Below are positions 53,255 to 64,000 of a DNA stretch of 64,000 bases, piece after piece. The notes beneath the pieces were generated by a model. The model did no database searches. It was not told where the DNA came from and saw nothing but the letters and a program-made list of their open reading frames with translations. The translations under genes were made by a program, and so were the position numbers. Each line of letters begins with the position of its first letter. Position 1 is the first letter of the stretch. This stretch comes from Gonapodya prolifera JEL478 (Eukaryota; Monoblepharomycota; Monoblepharidomycetes; Monoblepharidales; Gonapodyaceae): NCBI GenBank assembly GCA_001574975.1, contig KQ965831.1:72214-136213 (forward strand), read 5' to 3'.

Positions 53255-55331
53255 CGTCTGCAAGCGCGGATGGCTCGATGGTGAGGCGGCGAGGAGGGGA
53301 GGATGGCGGGCGGACGGGGTGGGAGCGGGGGCGGGCGGGGGGGGTGGGGTGGAGTTGGGATTGGTTTGTGTGGGTTGGGTTTGCGAGGCTGGGTGCCACG
53401 CCCGGGGGAGGACAAAATTGTGTCCCAAATCCGCTCAGGCAGAGGCGTCGTTCTCTCTTTCCCTCTTCCTCCAACATCCTGCCTGCCTATTACTCCTCTC
53501 TATTACGCCTAGCCTCTACGCTGCTTACCCCCTTCCGCGAATGGACTCAGCGCAGCGTTCCGGCGCCCTCGCGAGAATTGTTCCATCTGAGGAGCAGCCA
53601 TCTCCTCGTCCACTCTCCGACCTTTTGCTCGTGCGGTCTGCACTGGATTCTTATTTCCTTCTTTGTTATATCTACACTTGTGGCATCGCTGCACCATGCT
53701 GTCCCATCTTTCGCCTTTCTTTGTATTTCGACACCCCACCACATCTGACCAACCTCACCTCCAGTCGTCCGCCAACACAACTACACTTTCGTCATACCCA
53801 GTGACCTTACTCCGCCAGGCCGGCTCCCACATCGGTCAGGTCCTCACATCTCCAAACTCCAGAACGCACGGCGAAACTCCATTCCCGGTCGCCCCCCTTT
53901 CCTCTCTCTCGTAACGAATTTCACTTTCCTGCGCGGTATCACTTGACATGACATCATCATGCAGTACATGCACATCTAACCGGCCCGGATTCCTCCCTCC
54001 CGCCACTCGGCTTCAACGCTTTGCCGTGCCTTCTGCCACCCGCACCTCGCCCACGCTGACCTCGCGCACCAATTCATTTTTAAAACGAACTGCACCCTCT
54101 CACGTCACCGCAGGGGCAACACGTCCTTCCTGCGGCCGTTTTCCAAGCCCTGCCCCTCACACTGACTCCATTCCGCCCTTACCCGTTCTTTTCCCCCATC
54201 TGCTCATCGACCTAGCCCACACCACGCAATCCCCTCCCCTCGACATCCCCGTCTCGCTCCCATCGGCGCACAACTCCCGCCCGCACGGGCTGCGAGGTCC
54301 GGGGTCCGTTGTTGGGGACGCAGGGCATCGCACTCGGCGTCCTCGCAGGTCCTTTCGCCATCCTTCCCCACGACTGATCGGACACGATAACAGCCACATC
54401 CCGTCACGTGCTCGTCCAAGCCTAACCCGGAAACTGCATAGAACGCACCTCTGACCTCAACCCCACGGTGGGTCCAGGCGCCAGGAATAGGAACAGGTCC
54501 AGGGCTTGCCGTCCGCGGCGGCGGGGGCGTGATCGTCCCACTGTCGGCTTTCGGCTCGGCTCCCGGCTGATCGGCCTGCCGTGTGCCGCCTTTATGCCAT
54601 GTGCCGCGTGCCCGACATCAAGATTGCATTGCATGCGGTACGGCGCCCAATGCGGCCCGACGTCTTGGCTCAAGAGATGCCGCTCCCGCGGACACGTGAC
54701 ACGTGACTCATTCGGCAGTCGGCAGTCTCGACTTGACGCCGCCCAGTAGCGGCTCTGGAGAGATGTCGTGAGCCGACCTCATGTGACCAGGTCGTTGTCA
54801 AGGCACAACTCCCCACTCGCCACGGGCCAGGTTACTCATGAAAACACACGTGGTCGTGCAGTGTAGTGCAGTCCGTCGTGCTTATCCAAATGATCTACAT
54901 TACGCGTACGAGCACACCGTGGAACATCGGCAGACGGTAAGCACGACAATATTAACGTCACCCCGCAAGATCAGCTCCTGGTCACGAATAGGTGTCTCTC
55001 CAGCGAGCTGCGAGCTTGGAACGTCCCTCTCCGCGAATGACATGGACTTTTATGATCACCCCGGCGCACGCAGTTCTGGGATCGGTCGACGGACCTTTGG
55101 TTTCTACGGCAACTTACGTTCAAGCACAAAAGCATCAACTCTTACACGATAAATTGTTTTCGAAAAGATTTAACACCGTTTTTTCCCCCTCTATGTTGGT
55201 ATTAAGATATCTGGAAACTACGTGAAGCGTTTTGAAACACACCGCTGCAGATCAGTCCCACAAAGAGCTTCTAGGGTCGAAGACTGCAATCAGAAATTGT
55301 AAGCTGAGTTGGTGATAACCTTGCGTGTGAC
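53255..55331 (+). other. Long intergenic region, no gene seen
   Basis: C/T-rich upstream region of BTB 1 and GC-rich sequence with short frames but no domains. 55145-55235 is the 3' flank shared with family copy 1. Confidence 0.45.
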
Positions 55332-57040
55332 TTATGGGCTGGATATCATTGCTTGGGTCCACTGAGCAACGTCGGCACCTGTCATGGTCACATTCATCCG
55401 AGCCATGACTTCGCACAAGTCTGCGTTTGAGTAGTTAAGAAGTCTGAGTGCATGGGCCAAGTCGTTCCATCGCTCAGGTTTGTTAGTGAAACACATTAAT
55501 TGGGGCAGAGCTGCGGGTTGCAAGGCAAGGTGTGAAAATGTCAAACAGCGTAAAGGGAACCCAAGACCTAAAGTGTCAACGTACAACCACCAACTTCCTC
55601 GTTGGAAAGTCCCAATGACCTGAGAAGGGACGCACATATGGTCCTCTTGTCCGTTCTGGGAGCCGCCACAGTCGCTCCATCTTCAAGTTGGATGTGGTCA
55701 AAATTGCGCCCCGACGTTGATATACCAATCCACGTTGTTTCCCAATACTGAGCAACATCTTATTCATCTCGTCATCTGCCATCGCGAGCTTGACCGACCC
55801 TGATCTATCCTGTGTCACGCCGCTACGCATCATTTTGAGCACAGCAGACACGTTTTTCTCAGCGGCCTTGAGCTGATCTGTCGTGACGCGTCCACCGGAG
55901 CGTCCGAATGGCTCAGTCAACAAGCTTATAAGAAAGTAAAGGAGACCCGTGCCGAGAGATGTGATGGACACGAGACTTGCGCGCACAAATTGGAGAATTG
56001 ATCGGGCGCAGAAGTGCTGGCGGGAAGATAGATTGTGGTCGTGGCTGAGTAAAAAGTGACGTTGTAGATCAATGTTCCATTTATACCAAGGCGTACACTA
56101 AGAAGCAAACCAGACATCGAACAAAAACACTTACAAACGTTTATTGGAGTTTGATCCTTGCTTGGAGAGCATGGCGGCCAAAATCTGCTTGATCGCGTTA
56201 ACCGTCGGGTCCGTGAAAGTGGGTCGCTTTGGTGTTGACACCCTTCCAGTGTACGGCACATTCAGACAGAGCGGGACCGCAAGCATTACCCACAAAGCCT
56301 GCTGATCGCCAGTACTCGCTGAGGTACGGCTCTCTGCCGCGGCATAGATCCTGGTGATCACGAGGGTTGGATCCTGGTGAGCTTTGTAGTAGATTTCGAC
56401 AGCATGGACTCCTCCCGCCCAAAGAAACTGCTTCGAAATGTACCAAGAATCATCGCTGTCCTCAAGGCATTGGACGATTTGCAACTTTTCTGTGTCAGTA
56501 AGCTTCATGCACCAAATTACTTCCCCCAGCGTGGAGTCGTAATGCAGTGTTTCCATTACTTGCACCAGCTCTTCCATCCCCAAAAACTGTTTTATATCGT
56601 CAAGCGCGATTGCAAGTTTTGCTGGGTTCGCCATTATCCCGGCCCCTGTCGAATACTTTGTCAATTAGTGCTGACGTGGCGCGGTTGTCCGAGTCTACTG
56701 CCCTCCTGAACCAGGTGCCAAAATCAGCCAAGGTGCTTGAGAGATGCCCTTCGCGCTTCAGCTGCGCCGCGACAGCCGCGAGGGTTTTGCTCTCTTCGTC
56801 CCGAATCATTTGACTTAACAGCTCTTTCATCGACATCCGCCACGATCTTGATACCAGCCGCAAGGATCCTTTGAGGAAGACAGCGGGACATTGGAGGCAG
56901 ATCAAGAGTTGGAGCTCCAAGGGGAGCGAGATGGGAGGCTTCGAGGTGTTCTGAGTTGGATGTGATAATCGGTTCGCGAAAGGGGGATGGAGCCTCGCTG
57001 GTTTCTGTAGCAATAAGGAAAAGGAAGACACACCCACCAT
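55332..57040 (-). pseudogene. Unrecognised multicopy family, copy 3 (best preserved)
   Basis: From the ATG at 57040 the F-box-like segment ISLPLELQLLICLQC...LRLVSRSWRMS is followed by MIRDEESK, KREGHLSSTLADFGTWFRRA, LAIALDDIKQFLGMEEL, VHAVEIYYKAHQDP, LVITRIYAAAES and CLNVPYTGRVSTP. Then come SLGTGLLYFLISLL, EPFGRSGGR and AAPRTDKRTI, and after an intron NKPERW...HALRLLNYS; it ends MISSP. Relative to the other copies about 180 residues after FRRAVDSD are lost near 56660. One base is missing near 55745, so the conserved WETTWIGI lies in a shifted frame. If these are real the copy is non-functional; otherwise it is the most intact member. It has no recognised biochemical role. Confidence 0.6.
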
Positions 57041-57703
57041 CGATCAAAGTCGGGATAGTTCGTGCCCCGTATGGAAGTGGTGATTTTTGAAGAACTGTGG
57101 GTCTGTCCGTTACTCATGTTTATTAGTGGCTTCCGAGAGCTCTGCTGAGTGCTGATGCACAGACTGCACTTCAGCCAAGATATGAGCGTATTATTGAATC
57201 GGTCTTTGCTCATCTATTCGTCAGACACACTTTGTGTTGAAGAACGTCCATGGTGCGCCAAGAAAAACCAGGCCCGAAATGTACTTCGCAGTAAGTTTCG
57301 ACATGCGAGACAGGTAGCACCCTCCAAATGTAGATATGAAGCTTCACGGCAATGTCAATGAAATTCTGCCTCGGCGTTGCACCATCCTGTGATCACCATC
57401 ACGCAGCCCAGCACCTAGTTTCACACTTGTTTTCTCTCAGACCTCCGCTTCAACACCACAAATACGTGCATACCGGTTCTCTATTTTCCAAATATCAAAA
57501 AATCATTTACAAGGTTCACAAGTTGTTCCACGACGTGAAGCGTTACATATAATTTCTCCCAAGCCAGTTCAGGTACAGATACTGTACAGTTCCGATCCCC
57601 TTCACACCACACTCCTCCAATCCTCTCTGATCTGACCATTACACCCCACCTCGGCCCAAACTCTGAAGACAAAAAACGGAAACGTCCAGCGTCACCGTCC
57701 GGC
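57041..57703 (+). other. Intergenic, no gene seen
   Basis: 5' side of family copy 3 and 3' flank of BTB 2; no domain found. Confidence 0.45.
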
Positions 57704-59792
57704 TCAGTACCTCGACCGCCCATTCCCGCCCCTTGAACTGCCCCGATCCCTTTCCCTCTCTCGCTCGCTCGGCCGCTCAATTTCGTAACCCATCGCACCC
57801 TTACTGACCGTCCGCGCGGGGGGGAGGGGCATGTCTCCGTACCCGTAGTCCCGATCACGGTCGCGGTCGGTGCTCCCGTACCTCCCATCAGAAATCGTGC
57901 TCCCCGTAGAATACGTGTTGATCGAGTTGGCGGTGTTCGACCGGTTCAGCGCCGTGGAGGACGACGCGCCCGATGAGGCTGGACTGGGTGTGGCGGAGTT
58001 TGGACCAGGTAGGAGGGAGTTGGTGTAGTTGCGGTGCGCGGAGCTGGGGTTGCGGCGGACTCTGGTGGGAGGGGGAGGCGAGGACGGGGAGAGATGGTAT
58101 GAGCACGGGATCGATCAAGAGAAAAGCATGCATCCAAACAGTGCAAACGAGTACCGAGTGGTGCCCAGGCGGGCTGCCCCCTCTGCTTGCGCTACCAGTA
58201 CTCACTTTCTGAAGAGAGCGCCGACAACCATATCGTTCGGCGCTAAATTCGCCTCGTGAATGCGTCTCAGCTCCTCCACTGACATATCATCCAGCTTCGC
58301 CCTACTCCACAAGTGGAACCGCTCCTCGTCGTCCAAGTCGGGTCGCGCGGCACAGAACGCCGCAAGTAGGTTGCATGTTCGTGCGGGGGACCAGGGTGTG
58401 TACAAAATAGACCGGCCCGGGGCCGCCGAGCCGTCCGTGGGCTGTGAGGCCGTCGCGTGGTCCAACGCAGCAGCGAACAGGTCCTCCGAGACTCCGTCGA
58501 GGGATCGAGGGTCCTGAGCCAGGAGGCGCGTGGCAGCGTCGAGGACGAGGTGCACGGGGACGTCTTCCCCGGCAAAGGCGGATTCGACGTCGTCCAGGGT
58601 AAGCGTGTGGAAGGGCACGCGGGCCCACAGCGAGGTGAGCTGTTCGGGTGTCGGGGGCATCTTGGAGGCAGTCCGGACCGAGATCCATCGACGGAGGATG
58701 TGGAAGGTCATCGAGGGGTCCGTAGAGTTGATGACGGTCGCCATGATGTCGTAGCTGGACCGCGCGAGCGCAGCGTCCGAGGCTTCGGGGCGGCCGACGA
58801 GGGCGAGCAGGCGCTCAAGGGCGGCTTTCGAGACATCGCGCACGGCCCACTTCGTGGCCTCGGTGAAGATGGTGTACAGGTCCTGCGGGCTCGGCGTGGC
58901 CCGCGGGTCGTCCAGCACGGCGCCGATGATGCGGGCGGTGAAGTCGTGCAGCTGGTTGAGCTCGAACATGTTGGACACCGCGTGCACACCAAGCACCAGG
59001 CCCCATTCGCAGTCGGGGATCGGAATGCGGTCGGGATCCGTCATGGAGTAGATGTACCATAAGTTGAAGCCGAGGGCTTCATGAAGAGCTTCGTGGGCGG
59101 GGAAGACGGGCATGTCGAACATGGGGACCCCGTTTTGGTTCGTTTCCGAGGGATCGATGTCCGAGAAGAGTGCATCGAAAAAGGGAGACCGTTGCGATAA
59201 GACAACGCGGTGCGCGGGGAATGTGGAAATCTGCGGTGGAAAACCGGGAGTGTTGGGTTGGAGTGAGGTGACAAAGGAAGCCACAGCGGTGGGTTTTCGC
59301 AACCACCATCAGCCGACAAGGAGTTGCAATCAAGGCAGCCAAACACTTCCCGGTACGGATTTTCTCCTTGTCTTTGAATACGAGAGAACCAATGGACGAG
59401 AGAACCAATGGGCTCGGAATCACCACCAAGCATCAAGTAACAATTCAACCTGCACTTTCCACCACCCTATCACCCGCGCCCACCCCCACGACCCCGCCAC
59501 GCCAACGCACCTGCTTGTCGGTTGTTTGCACTTTGAGTATACAATCGACGTACTTTGCGCTCTTCAAGAACCTGATAAACCCAGTGTGTGTCGGCTGCTC
59601 CTCCCCTTCATCGTTCCCACCCTTCTGCGCCCTGTGTCGCGAGGTTTTTGCCTTCCGTGCTGCTGCTGGCGGTGGAGCCCGCATCTGCCGATTTCGCCCA
59701 CTCCCGTAGTCCCCCGGTGATTGGCCCGTGGGGGACGGCGAGGGCGAGCGAGACTTTCCCGTCCTGTTGTCGATGCTCTCGCGTCCGCGCAT
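57704..59792 (-). CDS. BTB/POZ-domain protein 2
   Basis: Structure is complement(join(57704..58061,58206..59230,59511..59792)), 554 residues, phases closing. The ATG at 59792 (MRGRESIDN) is the first in frame after the upstream non-ATG codons. A basic, Ser/Pro-rich head is followed by the BTB fold (FLKSAKYVDCILKVQTTDK, intron, ISTFPAHRVVLSQRSPFFDALF) and LHEALGFNLWYIYS, nearly identical to the paralogue's LHEALGFILWYIYS. A helical BACK-like middle runs to about 435. The tail differs from BTB 1: Asn/Ser/Thr-rich, then Arg/Asp- and Arg/Glu-rich (YGSTDRDRDRD...ERERERDRG). The first intron (280 nt, phase 0) and the second (phase 2) match the paralogue. Likely an adaptor for ubiquitin ligase or transcription complexes; partners unknown. 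Confidence 0.85.
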
Positions 59793-60910
59793 GGGGGAGA
59801 CGGCGGATCGTGCGCTGGTGATGGTGGTCGGGGTGCAGGGTCGCAACGGTGCTGAAGGAAAGCGGTGTGGCGCGGCAAGCGGTTGCCTTGCCTTTTTTTC
59901 AGATCGAAGTGGATTCACAACAATCTTGCCAAGCAAGAAAGAAGTGCACCTGGATAGTTGCTGTCTTGTGCAAATGCAAAGAGACCCTGCTAGTCACAGG
60001 AAGACGGAGTGAGTGACATGTGAGAAAGTTCATCTTTCCACGACGCCTCGCAAGATCGCCCGCGTGGCCTCAAAGGTTACTCATTATTGACTTACATAAG
60101 TCAATCGGATGTTACCACAGCAGATATGGTTTGATGAAGATCAATGCGTTCAGAAAGATCAATTATTCACCTCTCAGCATCTTGTGCTGATGATTCGGGC
60201 TCACTTGAGTCTCAACGGCGAGGGGAAGGTAATCGGCTGTCCTGTCTGAGCTCGAGTCACCGTGAAAGTTACAGTTGACAATACGGTGGCTTGGCGGCAG
60301 CCCATCTCTCGCCTCCGTCAAAATGATGTTCATCGCTTCCACGAATACTTAACCCCACTGGTCCTGTCAAATGCATCTAATGTATGGCCAGGTATGGTTG
60401 TTTCGTGTCATTATGTCAGAATTCACGCTCCGTCCGCCAAGAGCAAGGGGAGAGGTAGGAGGGTTGCACCTGGTTGCACGGGGTTGCACCGTATCAAATT
60501 TTTGTAGAAGAACGTCAGTGGTAGCCGAACTCTGTGCTCTTTTCAATCTTCAGCCGTGTTTATTTTACGCGACAAATATGAATTGAAGAGGCTGGAAATT
60601 GGAGGAATACGACCGGAATACGACCGGAAGAAGCGGATGCGCTTTATTCGTGGCCCTTTTCCCGGAGCGAGCATCGGAACGTTGATTTGTAAAAATCTTG
60701 TTTTTCAGGTTCAGTGCACAGGAAGGTTCAATGAACTGTTCCTTTTGATATCCGCACTTCAATCGAGGAGAGGACCAAGCTCAGCAGTGGACGCTTCAAA
60801 GGGCAGTACAGCTCAGACTGTCTGCTTCAACCATCAGTGGGGGAGAAGGCTTCACTTCCTTGCGACTCTCTCTCTGCTTTCACCTCACACCGCCGAGCAT
60901 CGGACCGCCC
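59793..60910 (+). other. Divergent promoter region between BTB 2 and the transcription factor
   Basis: No gene seen. Three 10-nt tandem units around GGTTGCAC occupy 60461-60490, a possible binding-site cluster. Confidence 0.45.
60461..60490 (+). repeat. Three 10-nt tandem units (GGTTGCAC core)
   Basis: GGGTTGCACC, TGGTTGCACG, GGGTTGCACC follow one another without gap, about 420 nt before the ATG of the transcription-factor gene. Confidence 0.9.
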
Positions 60911-63014
60911 ATGGCCGACACCCAGTCGATGGACGGGACAATTGGGTCGCCGTCGATTTCGAGTGTCTCTCGCAAGCGATCTCCTCCGCCGTTGGAGGTG
61001 AGTGTCTGCTTGGAACACAAAACCTGATTCGTCAGGTACTGATGCCCACCTTCGCAGCGACCAACCTCTTCAAAGCGGCCGACGCGCCACGTGAATTCCA
61101 GACTGTCGCTTCTGGAACACGTCCTGCGATCTAGCGCGTCTCGTACGACGGAGAAGGAAAAGGAAAAGGAGCGGAACCTCGATTCAGGGGCGACGGTTGC
61201 AGTTATCAAACTCAATCCCAATCCTCTCGCCGACGCAAAGCTGAAATCGTTCCCTCATTTCCTCTCTGCGGAAGTCTGCTACAAGCTTCTCAGTCGATAC
61301 TTCGCCAGCAAACCCAGCCACTCGGCGCTGGTGCACTCCTCTGTCATCCTTGAGAATCCTAAACCAAACCCGATCCTCACGTTCAGCGTCCTTTCGCTTG
61401 CATCGAGCTTGAATCCAGAACAACATTTTCGCACGCTTGGGAAGTGGATGATGTTTCCGCGGATGAAGGAAACCCTGCGAGCGACCTCGTGGCCCTCCGT
61501 CGAAACAATCATCGCGTACCTTCACGGCTTCTTTATCTCATTTACTTCGACAAAGGTATTATGTGCATTTCTCCCTCGCCTTCGCAAGGTGCTGACTTTT
61601 CATTGTCCTGTCGACAGTCAGTAAAAGAAAGTCTCGTCCATCTATCCCAAGCTTGCGCCGCAACCAAGCTTCTCCGAATCACTTCTGAGGAGGGTCTTCA
61701 CGCACTCTTCCCGGAAGAAGTCACCGCAAATTCGGATCTTGTTGGTTCCAACCCAATGACCCCTCCTTGGTTGCTCCGCGAGCAAGCCCGCCGCGTTGCG
61801 TGGCTCGCCTTTTCGTTGGACGCTGTCATTTCCGCAAGCCTCGGGAACCGAACGAGCTTGGAAGAAGACGGCCTCTGGACGCTCAACTTTCCCTGTGATG
61901 ACGCGTGAGTCGTGATTCCTCTATGAATTCGCCATGCGTTTTTGAACTGACGACGCCACACCGCGGCGCTAGTACGTGGTCTCAGAAGAAACCCCCCAGC
62001 TTGGATCCGAACACCCCTCGCGCCTCTCTGCGCTCCATCCTCACCCCCGTGGTCTCAGGTGAAAGGCAGCCCGAACCAACGTACCCCCTCCTGGCCTCGA
62101 CCTGGGGCAAGATTCCTCCCTACATGGAGCCCGTTTGCATATACACCTTCCGGCTGGCCACTCAGCTCCATGTACGCATTGAACAGCTCGGGCTGTGTGT
62201 GTTCATGTACCAAGACCCGGACATCCACAATGTCGGCTCAAAGATCCGGCACGTCGAGCACGTTATCGAGAAGCTCGAGACTTATATCTCGTGCGGAGGG
62301 AAAGTGCGGACCTCGTCGTCCTTGCTGAGTTCGGCAGTGCTTTCAGCGGCAAGGGCCGTCCTCCACGGACCTGGCATGGTGCTGGAGAGGTTGTGGATAA
62401 AGTTAATCGGAGAAAGACTGTGGTTTAGGGACTTTGTTCCCGAAGTTCCTCAGGATTTGGCGTATTGGATTGAACTGAAGAGACCCAGGCATGGGATGGA
62501 AACTGAGGAGCTTCTTTCAGCCTGGGTAGGTGTATTTGCTTCGCTTTGCACCTGTGGAACGTCGAGCCAAATCTCCTTTCCTCTTGTGCAGTCTGCCTCA
62601 CCTCATTTCATCACAGCCATCGAAGACGCTTCATGCGCCGCAGTCATCCTCCAAGAGGCCGTCGCTCTCGATCCAGGGCTCAGAAACTACGTCACAGAGG
62701 GTGCTCGGGGGTGGTTCGGAAACCCAATCGAGAAAGTGTACGTTTCGGCCGTTCGCAATAGTTCTCCATCTCTCCTGATCGTCCACCTCTTTCCCCCCGA
62801 CATCATCAGACTTGGCTCCTCCGCTGTAGTCCTCATCGTAGCCGCCGCTCTTTCCCGCGTCCACAAGCTCCCGACCGAGCAGCAGCTCGCCTGCTCGGCA
62901 CAATCCATCCTGAGCGGGGGAGGTCCTCCCATAGATGTCGAAGGTATGGTCTCGTGGGTGGTGCAGGAGTTGAAGCTGAAGGAAGTTGGGAAGCCGAAGG
63001 CCGGGCCGACGTAG
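60911..63014 (+). CDS. Fungal-specific transcription-factor-domain protein without visible zinc cluster
   Basis: Structure is join(60911..60997,61058..61555,61618..61904,61973..62525,62592..63014), 615 residues. A further in-frame intron at 62738-62809 is possible. The N-terminus (MADTQSMDGT) is short, Ser-rich and basic (KRSPPPLE RPTSSKRPTRH) and runs into a leucine-rich coiled-coil-like segment (SRLSLLEHVLRSS), as found just after Zn2Cys6 clusters. The body matches the Fungal_trans middle-homology region: FPHFLSAEVCYKLLSRYF, SLVHLSQACAATKLLRI, REQARRVAWLAFSLDAVISASLG and NFPCDDATW. These domains regulate DNA-bound activators. The Cys6 cluster itself is absent from every exon I can join, so either a first exon lies upstream or the protein acts without its own DNA-binding cluster. 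Confidence 0.78.
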
Positions 63015-63474
63015 TTGTCAGTTGTCTGCAGCAGTGCGCTAACAACTTCAGCCAGGCGCCTGTCAAACGGTGCGCTGTTGGAGATCTGCACCTGACGATG
63101 TACATATTGACTCTTTGCATGCCTTCTCGGTCCGGAACCGGGGAGAGGCGTTACTCTAGTGCGGTAATGGTCGTATTTGCTGGGTTTATGCTGCAAGTTA
63201 TAGCTTAATGTTGTACCTAGAGGGCCTAATACAGTGTGAATTTGCTCGATGTTTGTGAAGATAGAGACTTCTTCCTGAGTGAATTTCTGACCTCACAATT
63301 AATAGATCAGACATCGGGACTCGTTGGGTTCGAGCCCGGATCAGGCGGGTTCATTAAACAGGAGAGATAATCACGCCGAGGACAAGAGGGTGTGCAGCAA
63401 CATCATTACAAAGAAAGTAAACTTCATTAGAATTCTGGCGTTACAGCTGGATTCCGTTCTGGATCGCATCGTCA
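63015..63474 (+). other. Convergent intergenic region, no gene seen
   Basis: Between the transcription factor (plus) and the VOC gene (minus). Nothing recognised. Confidence 0.45.
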
Positions 63475-64000
63475 TCAATTAGCAGCAGCCGACTTCTCCA
63501 CACTCTCCCCTCCATCAACCATCTGCCTCGCAGCAGCCGACTTCTCCACGCTTTCCCCTCCATCAACCGCCTCCTTGGCAGCGGGTTGCATAAAGTGGAT
63601 ATTGTTACCGTTGGGGTCGTAGCCCTGGATGTTGTATCCGTCTTTTCGTTGCCAAACGACGTACACACCGTTACATCTCGTAGAGATCACAAACAAGTCC
63701 CAAATCCCAACTCACACTTTGGATCACCCATTCGGAGCCCTTCGATGATGGACCCGCCGGCCGCCTTGACGAGCGCCTCGGTATCGTCAAGGTTTTGGAC
63801 GGTGAAGTGCAAGTCCACTTGAGCCCCTTTGGGCGTGCTGGGGACGGGGTAGATACCACCAGAAAGTGCAACGTGGGTGCGTTTGGTGCCTTGGAACGTT
63901 TCATTGAATGAGAGACAAAGATGAAGGAAGTAGAGCTGATTCAACCTTCGACTGAGAAGTCTCACCTGGAACGTGACTCGCGTCCCACGACCACAAGGAG
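63475..64000 (-). CDS. Glyoxalase/VOC-superfamily protein, 5' end beyond window
   Basis: Exons are complement(join(63475..63676,63718..63889,63966..>64000)); phases close. The visible part contains VALSGGIYPVPS, then VDLHFTVQNLDDTEALVKAAGGSIIE and, after the intron, VYVVWQRKDGYNIQGYDPNGNNIHFMQP. This is the beta-alpha-beta-beta-beta half-module of the vicinal-oxygen-chelate fold, with YDPNGNNIHF as the usual final strand. Metal ligands cannot be assigned without the N-terminal half. The donor of the last intron (GTGTGA) is weak. After the domain the chain ends in two copies of VDGGESVEKSAAA separated by RQM, an odd charged tail. Substrate unknown (detoxification or ring-cleavage relatives). 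Confidence 0.75.

Noticed and set aside
1-64000. CRISPR array, bacterial operon or phage content
   Set aside because: Spliced genes, a eukaryotic tRNA and absence of regular spacer repeats rule these out.

Overview
This is nuclear DNA of a fungus. The genes have short GT-AG introns (mostly 55-75 nt) with GTGAGT/GTAAGT-type donors, there is an intronless tRNA-Val, and one gene carries a fungal-specific transcription-factor core. A kinase-Sel1 fusion and two secreted/transmembrane proteins with a cytoplasmic SH3 domain would suit an early-diverging (perhaps chytrid) fungus, but that placement is inference.

Layout. 1-5 kb is AT-rich mobile-element debris: a Ulp1-type protease fragment, then a decayed Ty3/gypsy retrotransposon. 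8.1-24.7 kb is a dense run of minus-strand genes: a free-standing condensation domain, two paralogous CHK/APH-like kinases flanking an Ala/Gly-rich protein and a decayed kinase-Sel1 gene, an ACAD10-like phosphotransferase, and the first SH3 membrane protein. At 25.9 kb lies tRNA-Val(AAC), and an AT-rich block of about 2.7 kb begins exactly at its 5' end. 29.4-31.6 kb is the first of three copies of an unrecognised family with an F-box-like start. 32.7-36.0 kb is the second SH3 membrane protein, for which I propose 14 exons including a 6-nt microexon. 36.5-39.7 kb holds decayed, duplicated MYND-finger sequence. 40.2-41.2 kb is an Ala/Pro-rich protein and 42.5-44.9 kb a nine-exon MFS monocarboxylate-type transporter. 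45.2-46.9 kb is duplicated non-coding sequence, followed by family copy 2 (47.3-49.4 kb, plus strand). 50.5-59.8 kb holds two paralogous BTB/POZ genes with family copy 3 between them. 60.9-63.0 kb is the transcription factor and the right edge cuts a glyoxalase-fold (VOC) gene.

How they fit together. There is no operon and no obvious biosynthetic cluster. The window is best read as gene pairs made by local duplication (kinases, SH3 proteins, BTB proteins, MYND fragments, three-copy family) with transposon debris between them. The two SH3 proteins look like surface sensors: signal peptide, Cys-rich ectodomain, low-complexity stalk, membrane helix, SH3. The exon joins given for the condensation, kinase, SH3, Ala-rich, MFS, BTB, transcription-factor and VOC genes were worked out by hand so that splice phases close. 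They rest on sequence and within-window homology, not on transcripts.
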